The notes beneath the pieces are model-generated. The model ran no database searches, was not told the DNA's origin, and was given only the letters and a program-made list of their open reading frames with translations. Shown here piece after piece: positions 51,757-62,985 of a DNA stretch of 64,000 nt. The stretch lies in NCBI RefSeq assembly GCF_014863545.1, contig NZ_CP062260.1, positions 5,411,501-5,475,500 on the forward strand. The letters run 5' to 3'. The DNA is from Paenibacillus sp. JNUCC32. Lineage in GTDB: Bacteria; Bacillota; Bacilli; Paenibacillales; Paenibacillaceae. Positions within the stretch are counted from its first letter, which is position 1, and each line of letters begins with the position of its first letter. The translations under genes were made by a program, and so were the position numbers.

Positions 51757-53607
51757 TTACTTTTCCATCAGCATTTCAAAGCAATTTAACAGCAGCACAT
51801 ACGTCTGCTCAAAGGTGAGCTCCCCTTTCGGGTTGAACTGATTCTTGGCCATGCCGTTCATTAAAGAGAGGTTTATCGCTTGGTATACTTGTTCCTTCGC
51901 CCATGGCGAGATGCTGCTGTCGTCCGCGAACCGAGAAGCCGAAACGGATCCGGTTGATGCCGCTCTGCCTTTCAATTCATTCGTCTTGGCATACACCTGA
52001 AGGATCAGCGCGGCAGCCTGTTCTCTGGTGATGGTCGCTCGCGGCGAGAAGGATTGCGGCGATGTGCCGTTGATGATACCGTTTTGGTTTGCCCACGTCA
52101 CGGTCCAATCATCGACGTCCTTAAACGGGGTCTTAACGCCGGTGACGTCCATATAAAGATCCTGTCCCAGCATGGTCTCGATCATATGTACCGCCATCTC
52201 CGTAAACTCCACTCTGGTAATCGGCTGCTGGTAGGATCGGTCAAACGGCCAGCCGATAATGCCATTCGCTTTTGCCTTCATGTAATCCGCTTGAGCCCAG
52301 TTACTCACTTTGCCATCAGCCGGACCGTCATTCACGTTAACGTGGACCCGGCTTCTTGACTCCAGATAATCATTGACAGAGATCCATGTCGATCCCTTGC
52401 CTACGGCTTTGACCTTGCCGTTTGCATCAATCTCCACGATCCGGTTATCTCCGCTTTTGAACGTATTGCCGCTGGTCTGCAGTCCGTCGGTGAGGCCCAT
52501 TTGAAGGGTTTCCCCCTTTTGAAGCTGAATATCGTAGCGGGCCAACAAACCAGGCATCATTTTGAAAAACGTCGTGGTGAACTCAACCTGTGCCGCGCTT
52601 CCGGAAGCGGTATATAGACCCGTGATCTGAACGGTGAAGGCATCGTCCGACGCAAAATCGCCTATGCCGTCAGGCCTAAAAATGACGGCAAACGGCACGC
52701 CGTAATAGCTGGTCTGCACATTGAAATATTTGCCCGATTTATCGTTGTCGCTTTTGTCAAAGCTCCACTCTTTCCCGTCCCTGACACGGGTCAATTTCAC
52801 TTGAATCTGATCCGTTCTTGTCCGGTCATACTTTTGCGGGTTCAACGACACCGACCATGGATCGTTTGTCTTAAAAACCTCTTCCGGAAAATATCCTGCA
52901 GACGGCCAGGCGATGTAATCATACTGAACTTCGGAAGCCGGGCGGCCCTTGTCCATCGAGTACATCGACGCATAGGCAACGTTGTTGGCGGTATGTACCA
53001 TACCGAACATGGTCTGTTTCATCTCCGGATTGATGATCCACCGGCGGTGTCCGACGCGATCGATATTCGTAGCCCCGCTATCCGCCATATAACCAAGGAC
53101 ATTGTCATAAAAGGTCGGGCTGCCTCCGTAAAGGTTGCTTGTCCTCGCTCCTTCCTTCGCTGAAGCGTACAGCGAATCGTCCATGCCGGCCGGCATGGTT
53201 GGATAATGGCTCAGCTTTTGATGCAGAGCGTTTACAAGCGCTGCCGCCTGCTGTTGCCCTGCAAGCGAAGGGTTGGCCGTCACGTCATCGGGCAGGCCGG
53301 ATAGGTACCTTACAAAGTTGACGGCGCGAATGCCGTCCTCGATATATTCCGGTTTTATCGTCCCTGCCTTATAGGGTACGGCGACGCTTGGCGATTCCAT
53401 GTAAATTCGTTCAGGCCCCATGTAGGATGTGCCGGTATCCATGGGTTTGTACTGCTGCCATTTATTCAGGATATCCTGCTTCGTTCGATCTCCCGTCAGC
53501 TGCTGAACGTCAGCTGCATGGGCATCGGGGGCCGATAAGACTGCTGCGATCAGCATAGCCGCAGGCAGAATCAGCCATTTTCTCGATCGTTGGAGTGATC
53601 GTTTCAT
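51757..53607 (-). CDS. SCP/CAP-domain surface protein with SLH anchors
   Basis: This protein of about 616 aa is secreted (signal peptide ending near DAHA). A CAP/SCP domain follows (AVNFVRYLSGLP, GQQQAAALVNALHQKLSHYPTMP, NVLGYMADSGATNIDRVGHRRWIINPEM, about 90-210). Next is a middle beta region with a Big2-like piece (AVGKGSTWISVNDYLESR). Three C-terminal SLH domains (WAQADYMKAKANGIIGW; DDWTVTWANQNGIINGT; SISPWAKEQVYQAINLSLMNG) attach it to the wall. Starting at 53607, AAGGTGG precedes the ATG by nine bases. CAP domains in bacteria are often sporulation- or wall-related, with unknown activity. Confidence 0.85.
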   Translation of the reverse strand: MKRSLQRSRKWLILPAAMLIAAVLSAPDAHAADVQQLTGDRTKQDILNKWQQYKPMDTGTSYMGPERIYMESPSVAVPYKAGTIKPEYIEDGIRAVNFVRYLSGLPDDVTANPSLAGQQQAAALVNALHQKLSHYPTMPAGMDDSLYASAKEGARTSNLYGGSPTFYDNVLGYMADSGATNIDRVGHRRWIINPEMKQTMFGMVHTANNVAYASMYSMDKGRPASEVQYDYIAWPSAGYFPEEVFKTNDPWSVSLNPQKYDRTRTDQIQVKLTRVRDGKEWSFDKSDNDKSGKYFNVQTSYYGVPFAVIFRPDGIGDFASDDAFTVQITGLYTASGSAAQVEFTTTFFKMMPGLLARYDIQLQKGETLQMGLTDGLQTSGNTFKSGDNRIVEIDANGKVKAVGKGSTWISVNDYLESRSRVHVNVNDGPADGKVSNWAQADYMKAKANGIIGWPFDRSYQQPITRVEFTEMAVHMIETMLGQDLYMDVTGVKTPFKDVDDWTVTWANQNGIINGTSPQSFSPRATITREQAAALILQVYAKTNELKGRAASTGSVSASRFADDSSISPWAKEQVYQAINLSLMNGMAKNQFNPKGELTFEQTYVLLLNCFEMLMEK

Positions 53608-53751
53608 AGATTCAAGCCACCTTACTTCTAGTATTTTTCCTATAACTTCCGTCTTCATCATTATAACGGCTAATATAGGAAACTTGAACTATAAAAAGAT
53701 AGGCTTGTAGATCTAATAGAGTATTCCGTTCGTCGCACAGCTTGTCCCATT

Positions 53752-53892
53752 CCAGCTTCCCGATTTTAACAGCGACCGGAGACGATATACGCACCGCCCC
53801 ACAGCTCCCTATCAAGTGTGCAGCCCTCGATCTCTTCTTCTCCCACGCCCAAAAGCCCGGCTCATGTGACATCACAGAGCTGGGCTTTCTTC
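53752..53892. repeat. First copy of a ~140-bp segmental duplication downstream of eno
   Basis: CCAGCTTCCCGATTTTAACA and the next 30 bases recur at 54015-54065 with two differences. Both copies are followed by GTGTGCAGCC and then by a GAGC-rich terminator hairpin (53852-53890 here, 54117-54157 in the second copy), so the duplicated block covers half of the hairpin element plus a terminator. The 53608-54168 gap otherwise holds no gene. Confidence 0.75.
53852..53890 (+). terminator. Terminator-like hairpin in the duplicated block
   Basis: AAAGCCCGGCTC pairs with GAGCTGGGCTTT and is followed by CTTC. It is a near copy of the eno terminator at 54117-54157 and no gene on the plus strand obviously needs it. 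Confidence 0.5.
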
Positions 53893-53920
53893 ATTGCACT
53901 GCCATGAAATACTCACAATC

Positions 53921-54089
53921 GGCTGCACACCTCCTCCCCTGCCCAGGTGCGTATATCGGTGGAGGAGCAACGCGTTCGCCTTTAAAATCGGGAAGCTTCC
54001 TCAGCCTACTCCATCCAGCTTCCCGATTTTAACAGCGACCGGAGCCGATATACGAACCGCCCCACGGCACGATACTAGAGTGTGCAGCC
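53921..54089. repeat. Nested hairpin repeat element, fullest copy
   Basis: Three nested inverted pairs are visible: GGCTGCACAC (53921) with GTGTGCAGCC (54080); CGTATATCGG (53950) with CCGATATACG (54045); and AATCGGGAAGCT (about 53986) with AGCTTCCCGATT (54017). Two conserved unpaired motifs, GGAGGAGCAACGCGTTCGCC and AACAGCGACCGGAG, lie between. The same order of motifs recurs at 62589-62698 with different but still complementary outer arms. Confidence 0.85.
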
Positions 54090-54116
54090 CCAACCCTGCA
54101 GCTCCTCAAATCAATG

Positions 54117-54157
54117 CAAAAAAGCCCAGCTCCCTCAAAGGCAGGAGCCGGGCTTTC
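54117..54157 (-). terminator. Terminator of the glycolytic operon after eno
   Basis: On the minus strand AAAGCCCGGCTCC pairs with GGAGCTGGGCTTTTTT, starting about 12 bases after the eno stop codon. Confidence 0.85.
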
Positions 54158-54168
54158 TCTTATTTCAA

Positions 54169-55503
<1,335 letters not shown>

Positions 55504-55507
55504 CTAC

Positions 55508-57052
55508 TTATTTACGTGCTGCAATCATGGAGGTTCCCGTCATCTCGTCAGGCTTCGGCAGCCCCATCAGATCAAGAATCGTTGGCGCGATGTCGGCCAG
55601 AATACCGCCTTCACGCAGCGTTACGTTCTCATCCGTTACGATGAACGGAACCGGGTTCGTGGTATGCGCGGTGAATGGACGGCCATTCTCATCGAATACC
55701 ATGTCCGCATTTCCGTGGTCAGCCGTAATGATAACCACGCCGCCTTTGGCAAGAACGGCATCCACTACTTTGCCAACGCACTCGTCGGTGGTTTCTACCG
55801 CTTTAACGGTAGGCTCCAGCATACCGGAGTGACCTACCATGTCCGGGTTCGCGAAGTTCAAGATGATCGCGTCATGCTTATCCGCTTCGATTTCTCTCAC
55901 GCAAGCATCCGCCACCTCATAGGCGCTCATCTCCGGCTTCAGATCGTACGTCGCCACTTTCGGCGAGTTGATCAATACGCGCGTTTCGCCTGGAAGCTCA
56001 ACATCGCGTCCGCCGCTGAAGAAGAACGTCACGTGCGGGTACTTCTCCGTTTCCGCAATGCGAAGCTGCTTCTTGTTGTGCTGAACCAGCACTTCGCCCA
56101 GCGTGTTGTCCAGATCCTTCGGCTTGTAGGCGACGAAGCCTTCCACCGTCTCGCTGAACAGCGTCAAACAGACAAAATGCAAGCTTTGCGGGAACTTCGG
56201 TCCGCGATCGAAACCACGGAAATCTTTGTTCGTGAACACTTGGGACAGCTGGATCGCACGGTCAGGGCGGTAGTTCAGGAAGATGACGGAATCTCCGCTC
56301 TCCACCAGACTTACCGGTTCTCCCGCGCCATTTACCATGACGGTCGGCTCTACGAATTCATCATAAACCGATTTCTCGTAGGATTCGGTGATGGCTTTCA
56401 GCGGATCCGTATATTTAGGGCCTTCGCCGTACACCATCGCACGGTAAGCCTTCTCGACGCGGTCCCAACGCTTGTCGCGGTCCATTGCGTAGTAACGACC
56501 GGAAAGCGTAGCGATTTGGCCAACGCCCACTTCCTCAATCTTCGCAATCAGATCCTTAACGAACTGCTTGCCGCTGTCCGGTGCCACGTCGCGTCCATCC
56601 ATGAAACCATGGATGTATACGTCATGGAAATCTTCCTTCTTGCAAAGATCCAGCATCGCAAACATGTGCTCAATGTGACTGTGAACGCCACCGTCGGATA
56701 CCAGCCCGTACAGATGCAGCTTCTTGTTGTTGTTCTTGGCAGCGCGAACGGCTTCCACCAGCGTTTCGTTCTCGAAGAATTCTCCTTCGCGAATCGACTT
56801 CGTGATGCGGGTCAAATCCTGATACACGATCCGGCCTGCGCCGATGTTCAAGTGACCCACTTCGGAGTTCCCCATTTGACCTTCCGGCAAGCCTACGGCT
56901 TCGCCGCAAGCGGTCAACGTGGTGTTCGGATATTGCTTCAAATACCGGTCGTAGTTAGGCTTGTTCGCTTGAGCGACCGCATTGCCCACCTCGGTGTTGC
57001 GAAGCCCGAAACCGTCCATGATGATCAGAGCTACGGGTTTTGGAGCAGACAT
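55508..57052 (-). CDS. gpmI: 2,3-bisphosphoglycerate-independent phosphoglycerate mutase
   Basis: A 514-aa manganese enzyme that interconverts 3- and 2-phosphoglycerate. The alkaline-phosphatase-like metal sites are seen in IIMDGFGLR at the start, the catalytic Ser in [14 protein letters not shown] (about residue 63), [20 protein letters not shown] and [16 protein letters not shown]. The start codon abuts the tpiA stop (TAA then ATG), so the two are translated in tandem. In spore formers this enzyme is pH-sensitive through its Mn requirement (family knowledge). Confidence 0.97.
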   Translation of the reverse strand: MSAPKPVALIIMDGFGLRNTEVGNAVAQANKPNYDRYLKQYPNTTLTACGEAVGLPEGQMGNSEVGHLNIGAGRIVYQDLTRITKSIREGEFFENETLVEAVRAAKNNNKKLHLYGLVSDGGVHSHIEHMFAMLDLCKKEDFHDVYIHGFMDGRDVAPDSGKQFVKDLIAKIEEVGVGQIATLSGRYYAMDRDKRWDRVEKAYRAMVYGEGPKYTDPLKAITESYEKSVYDEFVEPTVMVNGAGEPVSLVESGDSVIFLNYRPDRAIQLSQVFTNKDFRGFDRGPKFPQSLHFVCLTLFSETVEGFVAYKPKDLDNTLGEVLVQHNKKQLRIAETEKYPHVTFFFSGGRDVELPGETRVLINSPKVATYDLKPEMSAYEVADACVREIEADKHDAIILNFANPDMVGHSGMLEPTVKAVETTDECVGKVVDAVLAKGGVVIITADHGNADMVFDENGRPFTAHTTNPVPFIVTDENVTLREGGILADIAPTILDLMGLPKPDEMTGTSMIAARK

Positions 57053-57862
<810 letters not shown>

Positions 57863-57884
57863 CTATCCAATGCAGTTCCTCATT

Positions 57885-59066
57885 CTATTTATCGTTCAGT
57901 GCCACAACACCAGGAAGTGCTTTGCCTTCCATGAACTCAAGAGATGCGCCGCCGCCTGTCGAGATGTGATCCATCTTGTCGGCAAGGCCGAATTTCTCCG
58001 CTGCTGCAGCCGAGTCGCCGCCGCCGATAATCGTGTAAGCTTCCGTTTCCGCACAGGCCTGTGCCACTTCACGAGTACCGTTGCTGAACGGAGCGATTTC
58101 GAATACGCCCATAGGACCGTTCCACACGACAAGTTTGGAGTTCTTGATAACTTCTGCATACTTGGCGCGAGTCTTAGGACCGATGTCAACGCCTTCCCAA
58201 TCGGCTGGGATGCCGTCGATATCAACGACCTTGGTATTGGCGTCTGCGCTGAATTCGTCCGTAACGACGATATCTTCCGGCAGGTAGAAGTTTTTGCCCA
58301 GCTCTTTGGCTTTTTCGATGAAACCGAGTGCCACATCAAGCTTCTCTTTATCAAGCAGAGATTGACCGATTTCATGGCCTTGAGCTTTGAAGAACGTGTA
58401 AGCAAGTCCACCGCCGATGATGACATTGTCAGCAAGCGTAAGCAGGTTGTCGATCACGTCGATTTTGTCCTTAACCTTCGATCCACCGATGATGGCGGTA
58501 AAAGGACGGTCCGGATTCGAAAGGGCTTTGCCGAGAACGGACAGCTCTTTCTCCATCAACAATCCCGATACGGCCGGAAGATGATGAGCAATCCCCTCTG
58601 TCGAAGCGTGCGCGCGGTGAGCAGCACCAAACGCGTCGTTCACGAACAGATCGGCCAGCTCAGCGAATTGCTTCGCAAGTTCCGGATCATTCTTCTCTTC
58701 ACCAGGGTAAAAACGAACATTTTCAAGTACGAGCACATCGCCGTTTTGCAGCTTCTCGACTTGAGCTTTAACGGCTTCTCCTACCGCTTCATCCGCTTTG
58801 GCTACCGGTTTGCCGAGCAGTTCCGACAGACGCTGACTCGCCGGAGTCAGGCGCAAAGATTCTACGACCTCTCCTTTGGGACGACCCATGTGGCTGGCCA
58901 GGATGACTTTCGCTCCTTGCTCCACCAGATACTTAATCGTCGGCAAAGTCTCGCGAATACGAGTGTCGTCTGTAATTTTACCATCTTCGAGCGGTACATT
59001 GAAATCGACGCGGACAAACACCCGTTTGCCGCTTACTTCTACATCACGTACACTTTTCTTGTTCAT
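57885..59066 (-). CDS. pgk: Phosphoglycerate kinase
   Basis: A 393-aa two-domain kinase producing ATP from 1,3-bisphosphoglycerate. It has [14 protein letters not shown] and SHMGRPKG in the N-domain, and [26 protein letters not shown] and [15 protein letters not shown] in the nucleotide domain. AGGAGG lies nine bases before ATG 59066; a GTG two codons earlier is too close to it. The gap to gap (190 bp) contains a stem at 59212-59239. Confidence 0.97.
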   Translation of the reverse strand: MNKKSVRDVEVSGKRVFVRVDFNVPLEDGKITDDTRIRETLPTIKYLVEQGAKVILASHMGRPKGEVVESLRLTPASQRLSELLGKPVAKADEAVGEAVKAQVEKLQNGDVLVLENVRFYPGEEKNDPELAKQFAELADLFVNDAFGAAHRAHASTEGIAHHLPAVSGLLMEKELSVLGKALSNPDRPFTAIIGGSKVKDKIDVIDNLLTLADNVIIGGGLAYTFFKAQGHEIGQSLLDKEKLDVALGFIEKAKELGKNFYLPEDIVVTDEFSADANTKVVDIDGIPADWEGVDIGPKTRAKYAEVIKNSKLVVWNGPMGVFEIAPFSNGTREVAQACAETEAYTIIGGGDSAAAAEKFGLADKMDHISTGGGASLEFMEGKALPGVVALNDK

Positions 59067-59211
59067 CTCCACGTTCCTCCTAAGAAAACTATTCTCCTCA
59101 CCGACAGCATGCAGTTGCTCTCGTATCTCTCTCTATCGTCTAACCAGCACCCGGATTCTTATCTATTCTTCCCAGTGCTCTGGCATGAAAACAAGGAAAA
59201 ACCATGAACCA

Positions 59212-59239
59212 AAGAGGAGACCCGTGAACGGAACTCCTC
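59212..59239 (-). other. Stem-loop directly after gap
   Basis: AGAGGAG pairs with CTCCTCT (14-base loop), 23 bases past the gap stop codon. It may stabilise or attenuate the gap transcript relative to pgk onward. There is no proper T tract. Confidence 0.5.
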
Positions 59240-59261
59240 TTCGATTGAATGGCTAGATCAA

Positions 59262-60293
<1,032 letters not shown>

Positions 60294-60305
60294 TTATATA
60301 TTCAA

Positions 60306-60325
60306 GATTGGCCGTTAAGCCAATC
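60306..60325 (-). other. Stem-loop in the cggR-gap intercistronic region
   Basis: GATTGGC and GCCAATC form a perfect 7-bp stem with a six-base loop between cggR and gap. In B. subtilis a stem-loop in the same place protects the processed gapA transcript; the same role is inferred here. Confidence 0.6.
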
Positions 60326-60366
60326 AAGACAACAAAAAATGAAAAATCTGTTGTACGCCCGCGGAC

Positions 60367-61410
60367 TCAGATGCCGGCGTCAATTTCCTTCTCGACTTCC
60401 AATGCTGCGGCTTCATCCGTAACGAGAATGTCCTCGTGTCCGAATTTCAGCACCGCGTGAATCGCTTTGCCCTTGCCTTGCCCTCCAGCAATGCCGATGA
60501 TGGTCTCCGTCCGCATAATATCCTCAAGCCGGAGTCCAAGGGTAAGCATTTTGTGGACAACTTCGCCATCTTCACTGAAATAATAGCCGAAGGATTCCGC
60601 GATCGCGCCATCTGCCTGTAAGTTCCGGATAGAGCCTTCATCCAGCTTCCGCCGTCTGGCCATCTCCATGGCATCCCCGATGCCGTGAATAATGACGCGG
60701 CTGCGCCTGATCACATCCACGATCTCCTGGATGTGCTGATCCTGAACCAACGATTGATAAGCATCCTCGCTGAGCAGATCCGGAACATGAAGCAATCGGT
60801 ACTCAGCCCCAACGCGCTTAGCCATTTTGGAAGCGATGGTGTTCGCTTGAATCTCCATGCTCTCCCCGAGGCCGCCACGCGCCGGCACAAACCAAGTGCT
60901 TGTCAACGGTTCGCCGCCAGGCAAAGAGGACATCTGCTCTGCCACTTCGGCGAGCGTGGAGCCGCCTGTTACGGCAATCGTATCTCCATCCTGGACAAAG
61001 TTAAGCAGCGTTCTTGCTCCGGCCCGGCCAAGCTCACGTTTGACTTCCGGAGATGACTCGCTGTCACCGGGAATAATGACCACTTTACGAAGCCCGTAAG
61101 CCTGACGAATCTTCTCTTCCAGTTCAACCAGTCCGAACAACTCATTCATGACCGGTTCCAACTCCTCCAGCAAGCATATCCCTGAGCCGCTGATCCGCAT
61201 GCCGAGCGTTTCAATCTCGATCAGCCCTTGCGCTTTCAGAAGATCAGTCTCTGCTCTGAGAACACGCTCGGTCATCGATAACGATGAAGCCAGTGTTCTT
61301 CGGCCAACAATTCCGGACAACTTGATCTGATGAAGGATGGTATACCTTCGTTTAAGAGTGTCCATCAGATCCGGCAGAAGTTGCTCTTGTATTTCTAATA
61401 GGTTACGCAT
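60367..61410 (-). CDS. cggR: Central glycolytic genes regulator (SorC/DeoR-type)
   Basis: A 347-aa repressor of the gap operon, released by fructose-1,6-bisphosphate in B. subtilis. The N-terminal helix-turn-helix is near residues 15-70 (LKRRYTILHQIKLSGIVGRRTLASSLSMTERVLRAETDLLKAQGLI). The sugar-phosphate-binding domain includes VTGGSTLAEVAEQM, FVPARGGLGESMEIQANTIASKMA, VIIHGIGDAMEMARRR and IIGIAGGQGKGKAI. The ATG at 61410 follows AGGAGTGG. It is the first gene of the operon, with its promoter and operator just upstream. Confidence 0.95.
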   Translation of the reverse strand: MRNLLEIQEQLLPDLMDTLKRRYTILHQIKLSGIVGRRTLASSLSMTERVLRAETDLLKAQGLIEIETLGMRISGSGICLLEELEPVMNELFGLVELEEKIRQAYGLRKVVIIPGDSESSPEVKRELGRAGARTLLNFVQDGDTIAVTGGSTLAEVAEQMSSLPGGEPLTSTWFVPARGGLGESMEIQANTIASKMAKRVGAEYRLLHVPDLLSEDAYQSLVQDQHIQEIVDVIRRSRVIIHGIGDAMEMARRRKLDEGSIRNLQADGAIAESFGYYFSEDGEVVHKMLTLGLRLEDIMRTETIIGIAGGQGKGKAIHAVLKFGHEDILVTDEAAALEVEKEIDAGI

Positions 61411-61461
61411 GCATTCCACTCCTGCAAACTTCGTCTCGGCTCTCCTACCTGGTCGTAAAAT

Positions 61462-61490
61462 GTCCCAGTTAAACTTTTTAAGTCCCACCC
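61462..61490 (-). promoter_or_regulatory. CggR operator
   Basis: On the minus strand GGGAC occurs twice exactly 20 bases apart (61486-61482 and 61466-61462), each in TGGGAC and each followed six bases later by a partial TGTC-like element. The 20-base period equals that of the B. subtilis CggR operator (CGGGAC-N6-TGTC-N4 repeated). It lies just downstream of the promoter. Confidence 0.7.
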
Positions 61491-61492
61491 TT

Positions 61493-61521
61493 ATTCTAAC
61501 CAATAATCATGCCGGTTGCAA
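61493..61521 (-). promoter_or_regulatory. Promoter of the cggR-gap operon
   Basis: TTGCAA (61521-61516) and TAGAAT (61498-61493) on the minus strand are 17 bases apart, ahead of the CggR operator. Confidence 0.65.
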
Positions 61522-61616
61522 GTGTCCGAAAGTATATTTCTCTACCCCAGGCATTCTTATACATTATGGCCAACTACCGGCTCGTCTATATAATAGGAAC
61601 AAAGTTTTGTCCGCTA

Positions 61617-61645
61617 TTGTATTTTTGAAATAGATGCGGTATAAT
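61617..61645 (+). promoter_or_regulatory. tRNA promoter
   Basis: TTGTAT (61617-61622) and TATAAT (61640-61645) are 17 bases apart, 22 bases before the tRNA. Confidence 0.65.
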
Positions 61646-61667
61646 CAACTTCGTTGCTGATTTTTGT

Positions 61668-61742
61668 GCGCCCGTGGTCCAATGGATATGACGTAGGCCT
61701 CCGGAGCCTGAGATCGAGGTTCGATTCCTCGCGGGCGCGCCA
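61668..61742 (+). tRNA. tRNA-Arg (anticodon CCG)
   Basis: A full cloverleaf is readable: acceptor GCGCCCG pairs with CGGGCGC, the anticodon stem TAGGC/GCCTG encloses the loop CTCCGGA with anticodon CCG (reads CGG), the T-stem CGAGG/CCTCG has loop TTCGATT, and the encoded CCA ends at 61742. It is single, between cggR and clpP. Confidence 0.95.
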
Positions 61743-61810
61743 TTATAACATTTATTCTCTATACTGATTACCCTAAAGTGCCCATAACGGCTCTTTTTTT
61801 TACTCAATAG

Positions 61811-61827
61811 TTTGACTTTCTTTGACT
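61811..61827 (-). promoter_or_regulatory. CtsR operator
   Basis: On the minus strand AGTCAAAGAAAGTCAAA fits the CtsR heptad consensus RGTCAAA-NAN-RGTCAAA perfectly. It overlaps the -35 box of clpP. Confidence 0.88.
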
Positions 61828-61850
61828 TTTTGATTTAAATTGTTTATCAT
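61822..61850 (+). promoter_or_regulatory. clpP promoter
   Basis: TTGACT (61822-61827) and TATCAT (61845-61850) are 17 bases apart. The -35 box is part of the CtsR operator, so CtsR would block polymerase binding. Confidence 0.75.
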
Positions 61851-61904
61851 GTGGGTAATACGGTAACAGTATTTATATGAGGTACTTAAGAGGAGGTTTT
61901 CCAC

Positions 61905-62501
61905 GTGAGTTTTATACCTATGGTCGTTGAACAAAGCAACCGCGGTGAGCGGGCGTACGACATCTATTCCAGATTGCTGAAAGACCGCATTATCTTCCTC
62001 GGCTCCGACGTAAATGACGTGGTCGCCAATTCCATCATTGCCCAAATGCTGTTCTTGTCGGCTGAGGATCCCGAGAAGGATATTCATCTTTACATCAACA
62101 GCCCTGGCGGTTCCATTACCGCAGGTATGGCGATATTCGATACGATGCAGTTCATCAAGCCGGACGTCTCGACGATCTGTGTCGGCATGGCTGCTTCCAT
62201 GGGCGCATTCCTGCTTAACGCAGGCGCCAAAGGCAAACGCTACGGTCTCCCTAACAGCGAGATCATGATTCACCAGCCGCTCGGCGGCGCACAGGGTCAA
62301 GCCACGGATATTGAAATCCGTGCCCGCCGCATTCTCAAAATGCGCGACAAGCTGAACCGCATCCTGTCCGAACGCACCGGCCAACCGCTGGAGCGCATCG
62401 AGAAGGACACGGATCGCGACTACTTCATGACGGCTGACGAAGCCAAAGAGTATGGCCTGATCGATCAAGTACTGGAAAACACACCGCCGCAAGGTTTATA
62501 A
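61905..62501 (+). CDS. clpP: ATP-dependent Clp protease proteolytic subunit
   Basis: A 198-aa serine protease forming the ClpP tetradecamer. The catalytic triad is Ser98 in GMAASMGAF, His123 in [10 protein letters not shown] and Asp172 in DRDYFM. The start is GTG at 61905, eight bases after AGGAGG. It has its own promoter, CtsR box and terminator, giving heat and misfolding induction as in other Bacillota. Confidence 0.97.
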   Translation: MSFIPMVVEQSNRGERAYDIYSRLLKDRIIFLGSDVNDVVANSIIAQMLFLSAEDPEKDIHLYINSPGGSITAGMAIFDTMQFIKPDVSTICVGMAASMGAFLLNAGAKGKRYGLPNSEIMIHQPLGGAQGQATDIEIRARRILKMRDKLNRILSERTGQPLERIEKDTDRDYFMTADEAKEYGLIDQVLENTPPQGL

Positions 62502-62514
62502 AAGAAATGAAGTA

Positions 62515-62551
62515 AAGGGCAGGCGCCGTTATCCGGTGCCTGCCTTTTCTT
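62515..62551 (+). terminator. clpP terminator
   Basis: GGGCAGGCGCC pairs with GGTGCCTGCC and is followed by TTTTCTT, 14 bases after the stop. Confidence 0.85.
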
Positions 62552-62588
62552 ATCCTCTGGATTCATCGAAAACTTCGAATACTAAATA

Positions 62589-62698
62589 GTGAGAGTATCC
62601 CCTTCGGTCGCTGTTGAAATCGGGAAACATGAATGATTAAATAAGGAGGTTTCCCGATTCCAAAGGCGAACGCGTTGCTCCTCCAAGGATACTCTCAC
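62589..62698. repeat. Nested hairpin repeat element, second copy
   Basis: Perfect 12-base outer arms GTGAGAGTATCC and GGATACTCTCAC and inner arms AATCGGGAAAC / GTTTCCCGATT enclose the same two conserved motifs as the copy at 53.9-54.1 kb, read on the opposite strand (GGAGGAGCAACGCGTTCGCC and AACAGCGACCG). The outer arms differ in sequence from the other copy but remain complementary. It lies in the 484-bp gap between clpP and the last gene; the rest of the gap holds two terminators and no gene. Confidence 0.88.
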
Positions 62699-62809
62699 TT
62701 CGGTACGATTTTTTCAATAAAACATAAAGACGGTAAGGCCATCCCCCTCCTAAAAGGCCTGTCTTAACTTGAGGGGAGGGGAAAAAGGGTACGCCTATGG
62801 TGAGATACA

Positions 62810-62874
62810 CAAAAAATCCCCTTGATCATAGGGCGCAGGAGTATATGCTCCACGCTCAATTGATCAGGGGATTT
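62810..62874 (-). terminator. Terminator of the envelope-protein gene
   Basis: On the minus strand AAATCCCCTGATCA pairs with TGATCAAGGGGATTTTTT, with an inner stem GGAGCATATACTCC. It begins about 110 bases after the stop codon. Confidence 0.75.
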
Positions 62875-62985
62875 ATCGCAACGGGTTTCAGCACAGTGTT
62901 ACATCAGGACAGCATCATGTATCTAAACAAGCTATAGTATGAAATTTAGTGATTACAGTTTACACAAACCGCCTATGATATACTC

